From contig NZ_PVNK01000244.1 in the NCBI RefSeq assembly GCF_002994615.1, forward strand, positions 1 through 55,651: 55,651 nucleotides of DNA. The letters are read 5' to 3'. Position numbers and translations under genes: made by a program. The stretch comes from Enhygromyxa salina. Lineage in GTDB: Bacteria; Myxococcota_A; Polyangia; Nannocystales; Nannocystaceae. Positions 35,106-44,946 of the stretch are shown in pieces (the stretch's first letter is position 1; every line of letters begins with the position of its first letter). The notes under the pieces are model-generated. The model did no database searches, was not told the origin of the DNA, and saw nothing but the letters and a program-made list of their open reading frames with translations.

Positions 35106-37258
35106 TCCTCGTACTCGTCGTCGTCGAAGCGGATCTTGGCGACGAGGCTGACGGCGGCCTGGGACTCCTCGCCGCCGGAGACCCGGGCGAAGGCGTTGCG
35201 GTCGAGGGACAGGAGGCGCGAGCCGTTCGGGCCCGCGCGGACCGTGGTCGGGCGCGGGCGGCCGTCGAGGAGGCCGACCTCGCCGATGCAGTCGGGGGCC
35301 TGGATGACGCGGAGGACCCGGGGCTCGCCCGCGAGGCTCTCGGCGAGCTCCTCGAGCGAGCCGAGGGCGACGAGGAAGTAGTGCTCGGCCGGGTCGCCGT
35401 GGCGAAACAGGATCTCGCCAGGCTCGAGCTCGAGCTCCTCGACGTGGCCGTGACGGCCGAGCCGGGGCATCCGACGGCCGGAGTCGAAGAGCTGGGCGAT
35501 CAGGGCGCCCGCGTGGCGGCGGACGGCGACGTCGCCGAGCTCGCGGGCGGTGATGTCGCTCTCGACGACGGCGTGGGAGAAGGTCTCGCCGTCGACGGCG
35601 AGGAGCGTGGCCGGACCGATCGCGCGGACGGTCGCAACCCGCGGGAGGCCGTGGAGGATGCCGATCTCGCCGACGACCTCGCCGGGGCCCAAGGTCGCGA
35701 GGTCGACCTCGTCGACCTCGCCGGCCTGGCCGCGGTCGGTCGACACGCGGAGCTTGCCGTCGAGGATGAAGTAGAGGCGGTCGGGCGCGTCGCCCTGCGA
35801 GAACAGGAGCTCGTCGTCGGCCAGCGTGACCTCGGGCGCGTCGTCGAGGGCGTCGAGCAGGGCGGCCGAGAGCGAGTAGCGCTGGGTCGGGCTGCGGCGG
35901 CGCTCGCCGGGCGGCGGCGCGATCTCGCGGCGCTCGATGACCTTCATCTCGTGCTTGGGGTCCGGGCCCGGCAGCGCGTCGAAGATCGTGTGGAGCTCGT
36001 AGGGCGCCTCGAGCTTCCAGCGGTGGAGGACCGTGCCGACCACGACCATGGTGATCGCCTCGAACACGCCGTGGGCCACGCACGCGTGGTGGCCGACGCC
36101 GAAGGGGTTGTAGACGTAGCGCTGGTGATCCTCGCCGCGGTCCGGCGAGTAGCGATCGATGTCGAAGCGATCGGGATCGGGGAAGTACTCGGGCAGGAAG
36201 TGGGTGGCCGAGATCGGGGTGAACAGCCGATCGCCGACCTCGAACTGGTAGCCGCCGAACTCGAAGGGCTCGGCCACGGTCCGCTGCAAGGTCACGGCCG
36301 TGGGCAGCAGGCGCAGGGTCTCCTTGACCGCGGCCTGGGTCGCGTCCATCGAGGAGATCTCCTCGAGCGTGAGCTCGTCGTCGGCGAACACCCGATCGAT
36401 CTCGGGCTGGACCCGCGCGAGCACATCCGGGCGCTGGACCAGCTGCATGAGCACGTGGTTCATGACCCGACCGGCGTAGACGCCCATGTTCTTGAACGGG
36501 ATCTGGCCGAACACGATCTGGACGCGCTCGGGCAGCTCGACGCCCTCGGGCAGGGTCCCGCGCAGGATGAAGTCGAAGTAGTCGGGCGCGCGCGCGCGAC
36601 CGGGCGGCGTCGCGCGGTGCTCGGCGAGGCGCTCGCGGATCATCTCGTCGAGGCCGAGGCGGACCTTGCGGGTCCGGCCGAATTTCATCAGCAACATCGG
36701 CATGCCCATTGCGATGACCTGAGTGAAGGTGATCGCGTAGCGCCGAAACTGCTCGGTGTCCTCGCCGATGTCGCGACCGGTCGCGAACAGCGAGATACAA
36801 TTGAGACCCATGCGCGCGGTCTCTTCGGTCACCCGGATCGTCTGCCCTGGCGTCCAGTGGTCGACGTAGTCGCGGACCCAGCCCATCATCGCCGGGAGGT
36901 GCGGGTCGGCGGCCTGACGCGAGAAGCCCGGCGCGACCTGGCGGCGAAGGTGACGCTGGAGCGCGCCCTCGGTGAAGCTCGGGTGGTACTCGGTCTCGAG
37001 CACCTTGGGGGCCTTGGGGTAGGTCGCTTTTTGGTCGAACAGCCGCGCGCCCTCCTTGGCCACGAGCTCGTTGGCCTCGCGCCCGGCGATGACGATCCAC
37101 GGGCGCCAGTCGGTCGGGAGCTTGACGCGAAAGACCGGCCCGAGCTCGACGTACTTCTCGGGCCACCAGCGGTAGGGGTTGCTGCGCAGCTGCAACGCCG
37201 AGCGCAACGGTATGGCGCTCGCGCGGGGGGCCGTTCTTGCCAGCGGAAGGCTCGTCAT
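35102..37258 (-). CDS. Cytochrome P450 fused to two cyclic-nucleotide-binding domains
   Basis: The ATG at 37258 (718 residues) is preferred; a TTG 33 bases upstream is also open. Residues 1-about 450 form a P450: KETLRLLP (ExxR, Glu313-Arg316), PERF-like DPDRFD, and the heme loop FGVGHHACVAHG with Cys393 as ligand. The I-helix reads PFKNMGVYAGRVMNHVL, so the usual acid-Thr pair that activates oxygen is missing. Two cNMP-binding beta-rolls follow (about 475-580 and 605-712), each with an intact cassette: VVGEIGILHGLPRVATVRA and CIGEVGLLDGRPRPTTVRA. The design suggests an enzyme switched by cAMP or cGMP. No redox partner gene is adjacent. Confidence 0.9.
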   Translation of the reverse strand: MTSLPLARTAPRASAIPLRSALQLRSNPYRWWPEKYVELGPVFRVKLPTDWRPWIVIAGREANELVAKEGARLFDQKATYPKAPKVLETEYHPSFTEGALQRHLRRQVAPGFSRQAADPHLPAMMGWVRDYVDHWTPGQTIRVTEETARMGLNCISLFATGRDIGEDTEQFRRYAITFTQVIAMGMPMLLMKFGRTRKVRLGLDEMIRERLAEHRATPPGRARAPDYFDFILRGTLPEGVELPERVQIVFGQIPFKNMGVYAGRVMNHVLMQLVQRPDVLARVQPEIDRVFADDELTLEEISSMDATQAAVKETLRLLPTAVTLQRTVAEPFEFGGYQFEVGDRLFTPISATHFLPEYFPDPDRFDIDRYSPDRGEDHQRYVYNPFGVGHHACVAHGVFEAITMVVVGTVLHRWKLEAPYELHTIFDALPGPDPKHEMKVIERREIAPPPGERRRSPTQRYSLSAALLDALDDAPEVTLADDELLFSQGDAPDRLYFILDGKLRVSTDRGQAGEVDEVDLATLGPGEVVGEIGILHGLPRVATVRAIGPATLLAVDGETFSHAVVESDITARELGDVAVRRHAGALIAQLFDSGRRMPRLGRHGHVEELELEPGEILFRHGDPAEHYFLVALGSLEELAESLAGEPRVLRVIQAPDCIGEVGLLDGRPRPTTVRAGPNGSRLLSLDRNAFARVSGGEESQAAVSLVAKIRFDDDEYED

Positions 37259-37449
37259 CCGTCTATCCTGGGGTCTACGCGAGTCGCTCAAAATTGCCCA
37301 ATTTCGGGCTCTCCGTCAGGCTTCGGCCGATGCGCTCTGGCAATCTGTACAGTCGCAAAGCCGACAGCGCGGGGCGAATTTCGGTGATGATACCCCAGTG
37401 AACCGATCGCCGGCCGCCCAGACCAACTCTGCAACCGGAGCCAACACCC

Positions 37450-38301
37450 GTGATCCATGACCTCGAGCTCACCCAGCGCCGTCTTCATCGCCTCACCACG
37501 ACCGCCGCGGGGTTCACGACAGGGCGCGCTCGGGCCCTGGCGAGGGTCAGGACGAGCTTCGTCGCCGTGGCGTTGCTCGCGTGCCCGCAGCTGGCGGCCG
37601 CGGGTGGGCTCGAGGCGCCGCCACCCACGCTGCCCGACGACAGCGCGCCGGGGCCCGATGTTCAGCCCAGCCCGGCGCCTCAGCCGAGCGTCGGGGCCCC
37701 GACCTCGGCCCCGGTCATGCAAGGTGGGCCCGCGGCCCCGGCCCCGCGGGTCGAGAGCAGCCTGTCACTCGAGGGCGGCGCGGTCTGGGACGGGCTCCGG
37801 GGCCAGCGCGTGATCCTGACCCTGGCCAACGGCGCCGAGCTCCGCGGCACGATCGTCGCCCACTCGGCCGCCGACCTCGCGATCTCCCGGGCCGACGACG
37901 GCATGGTCGTGTCGGTGCCCAAGGCCAAGGTCGAGGGCGTGCGCGTGCGGGCGCGTGGGGCGATGGACACGAGCGGCATCCCGCCGGCCCAGCGGACCCT
38001 CGACGACGGTCGCAAGGCCTACGTCGCCGGGGTCGCGATGCTGGCCTTCGGCGCGCCGCTGGGTTTGTCGGGCACGGTCATGCTCGGGATCTGTCCGAGC
38101 TGCGCACTCATTCACCTGCCGCTCTTGCTACCGGGCATCGGGCTGATCATCGGTGGTTCGATCGCGGTCAAGCGCGGCAAGACCAAGAACACCGCGTTTC
38201 GCAAGGCCTGGGGCATCCCGATGACCGGGCGCATGCAGCTGACGCCGAGCCTGGCCTTCGCCCGTGGCGGCGGCGAGGTCGGCTTCACGCTACGCTTCTA
38301 G
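37450..38301 (+). CDS. Secreted or membrane hypothetical protein with an Sm-like segment
   Basis: The family is not recognised. The 283-residue product has a long basic N-terminus, a signal peptide (FVAVALLACPQLAAAGG) and a Pro/Ala linker. Residues about 110-165 resemble an Sm-like small barrel (GQRVILTLANGAELRGTIVAHS, MVVSVPKAKVEGVRVRA). Two hydrophobic segments follow (YVAGVAMLAFGAPLGLSGTVM, LPLLLPGIGLIIGGSIAV), then a short tail. It is probably an envelope protein. The GTG start is a choice with moderate support (CGGAGCC upstream). The stop codon is immediately followed by a palindromic-repeat half copy. Confidence 0.65.
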   Translation: MIHDLELTQRRLHRLTTTAAGFTTGRARALARVRTSFVAVALLACPQLAAAGGLEAPPPTLPDDSAPGPDVQPSPAPQPSVGAPTSAPVMQGGPAAPAPRVESSLSLEGGAVWDGLRGQRVILTLANGAELRGTIVAHSAADLAISRADDGMVVSVPKAKVEGVRVRARGAMDTSGIPPAQRTLDDGRKAYVAGVAMLAFGAPLGLSGTVMLGICPSCALIHLPLLLPGIGLIIGGSIAVKRGKTKNTAFRKAWGIPMTGRMQLTPSLAFARGGGEVGFTLRF

Positions 38302-38387
38302 CCGGGCGTACTCCAAGTTTTGGCGACAAAGCCCTCGGCGAAGAGGCCAAGCGAGGCGGCGCGAGGGATTGCACCACGGGCTGCTAG
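38302..38387. repeat. Half copy of the CTAGCAGCCC repeat
   Basis: From GGGCGTACTCCAAGTTTTGG through TTGCACCACGGGCTGCTAG, 86 bases match the right half of the full element at 31897-32053, with an extra 15 bases or so in the middle. It begins directly after the stop codon of the preceding gene. Confidence 0.78.
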
Positions 38388-38471
38388 CAGGCTGCTCGCG
38401 TGCTTCAACCCCGATGGCTGAGCCCGCGACAGGACCGGCCACGGCGCGATACACTCGGCGCGGAGTTTGAC

Positions 38472-39169
<698 letters not shown>

Positions 39170-39182
<13 letters not shown>

Positions 39183-40738
39183 GCGGGGCGAGCCCCAAGG
39201 CGGGGCTCGTCGGGCTGGTCGCCGCGCTGACCTGCGGCGTCGCCTGCGAGGCCTCCGGGCCTCCGCGCGACGCCGTGTACTTCCTCGAGCGCCTCCATCA
39301 GCTCGACGAGCTGCCGCGGCTCGAGCCCGGGACCTCCGAGCTCGCGAGCACCTACGACCGCGCGGGCGGCAACGCGCTCGACGGCAGCACCTACCCGTGG
39401 ATCGACGGCCAGCGCAACGTCTTGATGTCGGTCGACGGACCCGGCTGCATCCACCGGATCTCGACCGGGGATCTCGAGGCCGTCGCGGCCACGCGAATCG
39501 AGATCCTGCTCGACCACGGCGAGCTCGTGTCGATGCCGGTCGGCGAATTCTTCGATCCAACGCTCGGGCCCTTCGCGGGCGGGCTGATGCTCTCGGGCCC
39601 CTACCCCGAGGTCCGCTACCCGACCGTGCGCATGCCGATGCCCTTCGCCGAGCACGCCGAGGTCCGGCTGATCTCCGACGACGCCAACTGGGGCGTGTTC
39701 TGGCAGATCGGCTACTCGCGCTATCCGGCCCAGACCCCGGTCGAGACCCTGACCTTGCCCCTCGATCCCCGGACCGCGCGCGCCCTCGACGAGGCCGGAG
39801 CCGCGTGGACCGACGCGGTCGCGGGCGCGCGCAGACCTGAGCCGCCGGGCATCGACCTGGCCCAGACCCTCGCGCCCGGCGAGCGCCTGAGCTGGACCGA
39901 GCGCGGCTGCGGGACGATCGAGCGGGTCCAGGTCACGATCGACCCCGACTGGCCCGGGGCCTGGCGCTCGCTCCGACTCCGGGCGATCTGGGACGCGCAG
40001 CCCGACGCGCCCGCGCTCGCGCCCGCGCCGGCGATCGATCTGCCGGTCGCCGAGCTGATGGGCGCGGGCGACCACGTCGGCTTGCCCGAGGCCCGCTACG
40101 ACAGCCTGATCATGGGCGCGGCCGACAAGCTCGCGTACCTGCGCCTGCCGATGCCCTACCGCGAGGCCGCGACGATCGAGCTCCACAACGAAGGCGAGGT
40201 CGCGATGGAGGTCGGCCTCGGGCTGTGGCGGCGACGCTGCGCCGAGCAGCCGCCCGACTTCGGCTACCTTCACGCGCAGGTCGTGAGCGCCCCCGCGGCG
40301 ACGGCCGACAGCCCCGTGGCCGGACCCGCGCAGATCCCTGTCCACCGGCTCCTCGATCGCGACGGCCGCGGCAAGGTCGTCGGCACGATCCTGCGCGTCG
40401 AGTGGCCCTACGAGGAGTTTTGGTGGGGCGAGGGCGACTGGCAGATCTGGACCGACCAGGCCCTCGACGAGTGGCCGCCGCTGTACCACGGGACCGGAAC
40501 CGAGGAGTTCTACGACGGCGGCTGGACCGGCTTCGATCGCAAGGCCCTCAGCGGCGTGATCAAGCGACGTCCCGGCCTCGTCACCGTCTATGGCTTCATG
40601 CTCAACGACGCGTTCAACTACGAGCGGCGCGTGCGGATGCAGGTCGAGACCCTCGGGCTCGGGCTCGGCGACGTCGTCGTGACCAAGCAAAACCCGATCT
40701 GGAGCTCGACGGTCTACTGGTACGATGAAGCGCCCTGA
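39170..40738 (+). CDS. DUF2961/GH172-like lipoprotein
   Basis: The start at GTG 39170 overlaps the preceding gene by 13 bases and gives 522 residues with a lipoprotein signal ending in TCGVAC. The body matches the DUF2961 family, now known to include the GH172 glycoside hydrolases (two jelly-roll-like beta domains). Hallmarks are GPGCIHRIST, PMPFAEHAEVRL, ELMGAGDHVG, LPMPYREAATIEL and YHGTGTEEFYDGGW, the last matching the conserved GTEDYF-type motif with acidic catalytic residues. It is probably a surface enzyme acting on a furanosidic or related polysaccharide. The true substrate cannot be told. Confidence 0.82.
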
Positions 40739-40784
40739 GCCGCTACCTGCTGCGCGCTGCCGAGCCCGACGCGGTCGTCGACGC

Positions 40785-41582
40785 CTACAAGTTCACGCCC
40801 GAGGCCGCGAGCTGGCCGCCGTCGATGTCGATGATCGAGCCGGTCACGAAGCTGCTCTCGTCCGAGGCCAAAAACAGGATCAGGTTGGCGATCTCCTCGG
40901 GCGCGGCCATGCGGTGCTGGGGGATCGCTTTCATCACGGCCTCGGAGATCGCCTCGTTGGCCCAGATCGCGCTCGAGAACTTGGTCTTGACGAAGCCGGG
41001 GGTCAGCGCGTTGACGTTGATCTTCTGATCCGCGAGCTCGACCGCGAGGACCTGGGTCAACATCACGACCGCGGCCTTGGACACGCAGTAGATGCCCATG
41101 CCCGGCTGGACCCGGCGCCCGGCGACCGAGGCCAGGTTGATGATCCGCCCGCCACCGCGCGCGCTCATCTGCGGAACGCAGGCCCGCGCCATGCGGAAGT
41201 AGCCCTTGACGTTGACCTCCCAGGTCTTGTCCCAGTGGCTGTCGGTCGAGCTCAGGATCGGGCCAAAGTGGGGGTTGGTCGCGGCGTTGTTGACGAGGAT
41301 GTCGACGCCGCCGAACTCGGCCACGGCCCGCTCGACCACGCGCTCGACGGCCTCGTCGTCGCCCGTGTGAGCGGGGACCGCGAGGACCTCGGCGCCCGTG
41401 TGCTCGCGGATCTGCGCCGCCGCCTGCTCGAGGGGCTCGGGCTTGCGCGAGGCGATCACGACCTTGGCGCCCGCGCTCGCGAGGGCCGTGGCCGCGGCCT
41501 GGCCGATGCCCCGCGAGCCGCCGGTCACGATCGCTACCTTGGCGCTGAGATCAAACTTGGTCGTGGGCGTGGACTCGCTCAT
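40785..41582 (-). CDS. Short-chain dehydrogenase/reductase
   Basis: The 265-residue protein is a classical SDR: cofactor loop VTGGSRGIGQAA, the NNAAT motif, the Ser in NLASVAG, active-site YCVSK, and the C-terminal DIDGGQLAASG. The basic residue in ASRKPEP suggests NADP(H). Its gene is divergent from the histidine-phosphatase/acyl-CoA dehydrogenase/kinase operon with 62 bases between. In the levulinate (Lva) pathway an SDR (LvaD) works beside an acyl-CoA dehydrogenase and a kinase of the same kinds, which suggests reduction of a ketoacyl or oxidation of a hydroxyacyl substrate here. Confidence 0.9.
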   Translation of the reverse strand: MSESTPTTKFDLSAKVAIVTGGSRGIGQAAATALASAGAKVVIASRKPEPLEQAAAQIREHTGAEVLAVPAHTGDDEAVERVVERAVAEFGGVDILVNNAATNPHFGPILSSTDSHWDKTWEVNVKGYFRMARACVPQMSARGGGRIINLASVAGRRVQPGMGIYCVSKAAVVMLTQVLAVELADQKINVNALTPGFVKTKFSSAIWANEAISEAVMKAIPQHRMAAPEEIANLILFLASDESSFVTGSIIDIDGGQLAASGVNL

Positions 41583-41632
41583 GGCCGGGTTTTAGACGGC
41601 CACAGGCGCGGCGTCTAGCCGCGCAGATCGGC

Positions 41633-41638
41633 TACAGT
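41633..41638 (+). promoter_or_regulatory. TANNNT element (TACAGT) six bases before the histidine-phosphatase GTG
   Basis: TACAGT-N6-GTG with no Shine-Dalgarno. Probable -10 element of the hydroxyacyl-CoA operon. On the opposite strand TAAAAC-N6-ATG precedes the SDR gene, a near match. Confidence 0.5.
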
Positions 41639-41644
41639 CCCTCG

Positions 41645-42364
41645 GTGAGCACGCTCCACGTGATCCGCCACGCCCAGGCCTCGATGTTCGCCGCGAACTA
41701 CGACGAGCTGTCCGAGCGCGGGCGCGAGCAAGCCCGGACACTCGGTGAAGCGCTCGGGCGGCGCCTCGCCGAGGCTGGTCGACCGAGCTTCGACGCGGTG
41801 TTCTGCGGGCCGGCCCGGCGTCACGTCGACACGGCGGCGCTGGCCGGCTTCCCCGACGCGGTCGTGATCGAGGGCTTCGACGAGCACGACGGCGAGGCCA
41901 TGGTCCTCGCCTCGCTCGCGCAGCTCGGCGAGGGCGAGGGCGGACTCTCGGCCCATCCAAAATTCGCCAAGCTCGCGCGCGAGGCCGCGGACACGAGCCT
42001 CGACCCGCGCCAGCGCTCGCGGTCCTGGCAGCTGCTGTACGAGGCGATCATGCGTCGCTGGCTCCGCGCCGAGCTCGAGCTCGACGGCGTCGAGACCTGG
42101 GCGGCCTTTCATCACCGGGTCCGGGCTGCCTTCGCCGAGGTCCGCGAGCGCGCCCGGGGCGAGGTCGCGGTGTTCAGCTCGGTCGGCCCGACCGCGGTCG
42201 TGCTTCACGAGGTCCTCGCCGTCCCGCCCGAGCGGGCCTTCGAGCAGGCCTGGCGCCTGTACAACACGGCGATCACCCGGGTGCTCTACAGCGGCGAGCG
42301 CCTGACCCTCGACGGCTTCAACGAGGTCGCCCATCTCCCGCGCACGCAGTGGACGCACCGCTGA
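41645..42364 (+). CDS. Histidine-phosphatase-fold protein lacking the second catalytic His
   Basis: The 239-residue protein begins with the phosphoglycerate-mutase-like motif VIRHAQAS (His9 is the phospho-acceptor). It has FCGPARRHVDTA, corresponding to the second Arg, and an acidic EGFDEHDGEAM. Where active enzymes have HGG, it reads FSSVGPTAV, so the second His is missing. This may alter or remove catalysis. It leads an operon with acyl-CoA dehydrogenase and an aminoglycoside-phosphotransferase-like kinase. A role in handling the phosphorylated acyl-CoA intermediate, or in binding it, is plausible. Confidence 0.82.
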   Translation: MSTLHVIRHAQASMFAANYDELSERGREQARTLGEALGRRLAEAGRPSFDAVFCGPARRHVDTAALAGFPDAVVIEGFDEHDGEAMVLASLAQLGEGEGGLSAHPKFAKLAREAADTSLDPRQRSRSWQLLYEAIMRRWLRAELELDGVETWAAFHHRVRAAFAEVRERARGEVAVFSSVGPTAVVLHEVLAVPPERAFEQAWRLYNTAITRVLYSGERLTLDGFNEVAHLPRTQWTHR

Positions 42365-42419
42365 CGGCGCCGCCAAGGGGGCTCATCTTCCCGTGGACAA
42401 TTTGCGATAGTCGCGGGTG

Positions 42420-43652
42420 ATGGACTTCTCGGTTCCCGAGCCCTTTCAAGCGACCCTCAATGAGATCCGCGCGTTCCTCGACGAGCGGGTGATCCCGGTC
42501 GAGGCCAGCTTCCGCGGCGCCGACGACTTCGCCCCGGTCGAGGCCGCGATGCGCGAGGTCCGGGCCGAGGCCAGGGCCCGCGGGCTGTGGCTGCCGCAGA
42601 TGGCCAAGCGCCACGGCGGCATGGGCCTGAGCCTGCTCGAGCACGGCCTCGTCAGCGAGATCCTCGGCCGCAGCCCGATCGGGAACTACGCGCTCAACTG
42701 CCAGGCTCCCGACGCCGGCAACATGGAGGTCTTGGCCGAGTACGCGAGCCGAGCCCAGCGCGAGCGCTTCTTGGACCCGCTGCTCGCCGGCGAGATCCGC
42801 TCGTGCTTTGCGATGACCGAGCCCGGCCGGGCCGGCAGCAACCCCGTGTGGCTCGAGACCAAGGCGACCCGCGACGGCGACGAGTTCGTGATCGACGGCC
42901 ACAAGTGGTTCACGAGCGGCGCCGACGGGGCCGCGTTCGCGATCGTGATGGCCGTGACCGAGCCCGAGGGCGCGCCGCACAAGCGCGCGAGCATGTTCGT
43001 GGTCCCGACCGACACGCCCGGCTACTCGCTGGTCCGCAACATCTCGGTCATGGGCGACCCGGGCAGCGGCTGGGCCAGCCACGCCGAGGTCCGCTTCGAG
43101 GGCTGCCGGGTCCCGGCGTCGAGCATGCTCGGGCTGCCCGGCGCCGGCTTCCTGATCGCCCAGGCCCGACTCGGGCCCGGGCGCATCCACCACTGCATGC
43201 GCTGGATCGGCATCTGCGAGCGGGCCTTCGACATGATGTGCGAGCGCGCCGCGACCCGCGAGCTCTCGCCCGGCAAGATGCTCGGCGAGAAGCAGACGAT
43301 CCAAAACTGGATCGCCGAGAGCCGGGCCGAGATCGACTCGGCCCGCCTCGCGGTCCTCCACGCGGCCTGGCGGATCGACGCGGTCGGCCAGCGCGAGGCC
43401 CGGGTCGAGGTCTCGGCGATCAAGTTCCACGTGGCCAAGGTCCTGCGCAACGTGCTCGAGCGGGCGATCCAGACCCACGGGGCCCTCGGCATCACCGACG
43501 ACACGGTCCTGAGCTTCTTCTACCGCCACGAGCGCGGCGCGCAGATCTACGACGGGCCCGATGAGGTCCACAAGTCGGTCGTCGCCCGCGAGCTGCTCAA
43601 ACGCCACGGCCTCGACGTCCGCCGCCGGCCCGCGCCAGGAGCCGCCAAGTGA
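42420..43652 (+). CDS. Acyl-CoA dehydrogenase, ACAD10/11-like
   Basis: The 410-residue flavoprotein has the family order: helical N-terminus, CFAMTEPGRAGSNP (FAD/substrate), KWFTSGADGA, the middle beta domain, and a C-terminal helical domain with RNVLERAIQTHGALGITDD and GAQIYDGPDEVHK. The sequence type is that of the ACAD10/ACAD11 and LvaC group. Its stop overlaps the start of the kinase gene (GTGA). In mammals and Pseudomonas, such pairs turn 4-hydroxyacyl-CoA via a 4-phospho intermediate into an enoyl-CoA. An ATG at 42420 is preferred; a GTG lies three bases before. Confidence 0.92.
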   Translation: MDFSVPEPFQATLNEIRAFLDERVIPVEASFRGADDFAPVEAAMREVRAEARARGLWLPQMAKRHGGMGLSLLEHGLVSEILGRSPIGNYALNCQAPDAGNMEVLAEYASRAQRERFLDPLLAGEIRSCFAMTEPGRAGSNPVWLETKATRDGDEFVIDGHKWFTSGADGAAFAIVMAVTEPEGAPHKRASMFVVPTDTPGYSLVRNISVMGDPGSGWASHAEVRFEGCRVPASSMLGLPGAGFLIAQARLGPGRIHHCMRWIGICERAFDMMCERAATRELSPGKMLGEKQTIQNWIAESRAEIDSARLAVLHAAWRIDAVGQREARVEVSAIKFHVAKVLRNVLERAIQTHGALGITDDTVLSFFYRHERGAQIYDGPDEVHKSVVARELLKRHGLDVRRRPAPGAAK

Positions 43653-44794
43653 ACGACGCCGAGATGACCCTGACCGACGGCCTCCTCGATCGGCCAAGGC
43701 GCGTGCGCGAGGGCGAGGAGCTCGACCTCGACGCGCTCGCGGCCTGGCTGCGGACCGAGACCAGGCTCCTCGACGACGCCGCGGCGAGCGTCGAGATCCT
43801 TCAATTCCCGAGCGGCTACTCCAACCTGACCTACATGCTGCGCCTCGGCGAGACCGAGGTCGTGCTCCGGCGCCCGCCCTTCGGCAACACCGTCAAGACC
43901 GGCCACGACATGAGCCGCGAGTACAGCGTGCTGTCCAAGCTCGCGCCGGTCTACGCCCTCGCGCCCAAGCCCCTGGCCTCCTGCGAGGACGAGGCCGTGC
44001 TCGGGGCGCCCTTTTATCTGATGGAGCGGCGCCGCGGGATCATCATCCGGCGCAAGCCCCCGCGCGGCATGACGATCGACGAGCCCACGGCCCGGGCGCT
44101 CTCGCTCGCGCTGATCGACGGCCTCGCCGAGCTCCACGCGATCGACTGGCGGGGCATCGGCCTCGGCGACTTTGGCCGGCCCGAGGGCTACGCGCGGCGC
44201 CAGGTCGAGGGCTGGACGCGGCGCTGGGACCGGGCCAAGACCGACGAGGTCCCCAAGCTCGACGCCGTCGCCAAGTGGTTGGCCGAGACCCTGCCCGCCG
44301 ACGCCGACGCCGACCCGGCGCTGATCCACAACGACTACAAGTACGACAACGTCTTGCTCGCCCTGCCCGAGGCCGAGCCCGAGGCCGAGCCCGAGGCCGG
44401 CACGCAGCGCGAGGCGCCCGTGCGCATCAACGCCGTGCTCGACTGGGAGATGGCGACGATCGGCAGCCCGCGCATGGACCTCGGCACGACCCTCGGCTAC
44501 TGGGTCGAGGCCGGCGACGACCCGCGCCTCCAGGGCCTGGCCTTCGGCCCGACCAACCTGCCCGGCAGCCTCACGCGCGCCGAGCTGATCGAGCGCTACC
44601 AGGAGCGCAGCGGCATCGAGCTGTCGAGCGGCGTCTACTACCGGGTGTTCGGCCTGTTCAAGATCGCCGCGATCGTCCAGCAGATCTACGCGCGCTACCG
44701 CAAGGGCTCGACCCAAGATCCGCGCTTCGCCGCGCTCGGCTACTTCGTGACCATGCTGGCCGAGGTCGCGGCCGAGGCGATCGAGCAGGGCTGA
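43649..44794 (+). CDS. ACAD10/11-type acyl-CoA kinase (APH fold)
   Basis: The 381-residue protein has the aminoglycoside phosphotransferase fold: an N-lobe with FPSGYSNLTYML and VVLRRPPFGN, the catalytic loop ALIHNDYKYDNVLL (HxDxxxxN) and DWEMATIGSPRMDLG, which binds magnesium. The long N-lobe loop GTVKTGHDMSREY is usual for this subgroup (ACAD10/11 N-terminal domain, LvaA). It should phosphorylate the 4-hydroxyl of an acyl-CoA so that the dehydrogenase homologue next to it can eliminate phosphate. An Ala/Glu/Pro insert (residues about 233-245) breaks the C-lobe loop before DWE. It is translationally coupled to the dehydrogenase. Confidence 0.92.
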   Translation: MNDAEMTLTDGLLDRPRRVREGEELDLDALAAWLRTETRLLDDAAASVEILQFPSGYSNLTYMLRLGETEVVLRRPPFGNTVKTGHDMSREYSVLSKLAPVYALAPKPLASCEDEAVLGAPFYLMERRRGIIIRRKPPRGMTIDEPTARALSLALIDGLAELHAIDWRGIGLGDFGRPEGYARRQVEGWTRRWDRAKTDEVPKLDAVAKWLAETLPADADADPALIHNDYKYDNVLLALPEAEPEAEPEAGTQREAPVRINAVLDWEMATIGSPRMDLGTTLGYWVEAGDDPRLQGLAFGPTNLPGSLTRAELIERYQERSGIELSSGVYYRVFGLFKIAAIVQQIYARYRKGSTQDPRFAALGYFVTMLAEVAAEAIEQG

Positions 44795-44946
44795 CCGGCC
44801 GTCAAACCCGGTCAGGACCCCTTCACTGTGTGTCGGGGCGCCAAAAGGGTCGGGCCTGTTACACCTTGTTCGACCGGGCCGAGCGCAGGGTGGGACCGGG
44901 GCCGCTTCACCGCGACCGCCGGGCGTCGGTCGTCGTACCATGGGCC

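Noticed and set aside
35036..37387. A plus-strand open reading of 783 codons opposite the P450 fusion gene
   Set aside because: The minus strand has unmistakable P450 and cNMP motifs; this reading has only low-complexity sequence.
43561..44946. N-terminal extension of the VWA lipoprotein through the kinase gene
   Set aside because: That part is an out-of-frame reading of the kinase gene. The lipoprotein signal begins at the ATG at 44947.
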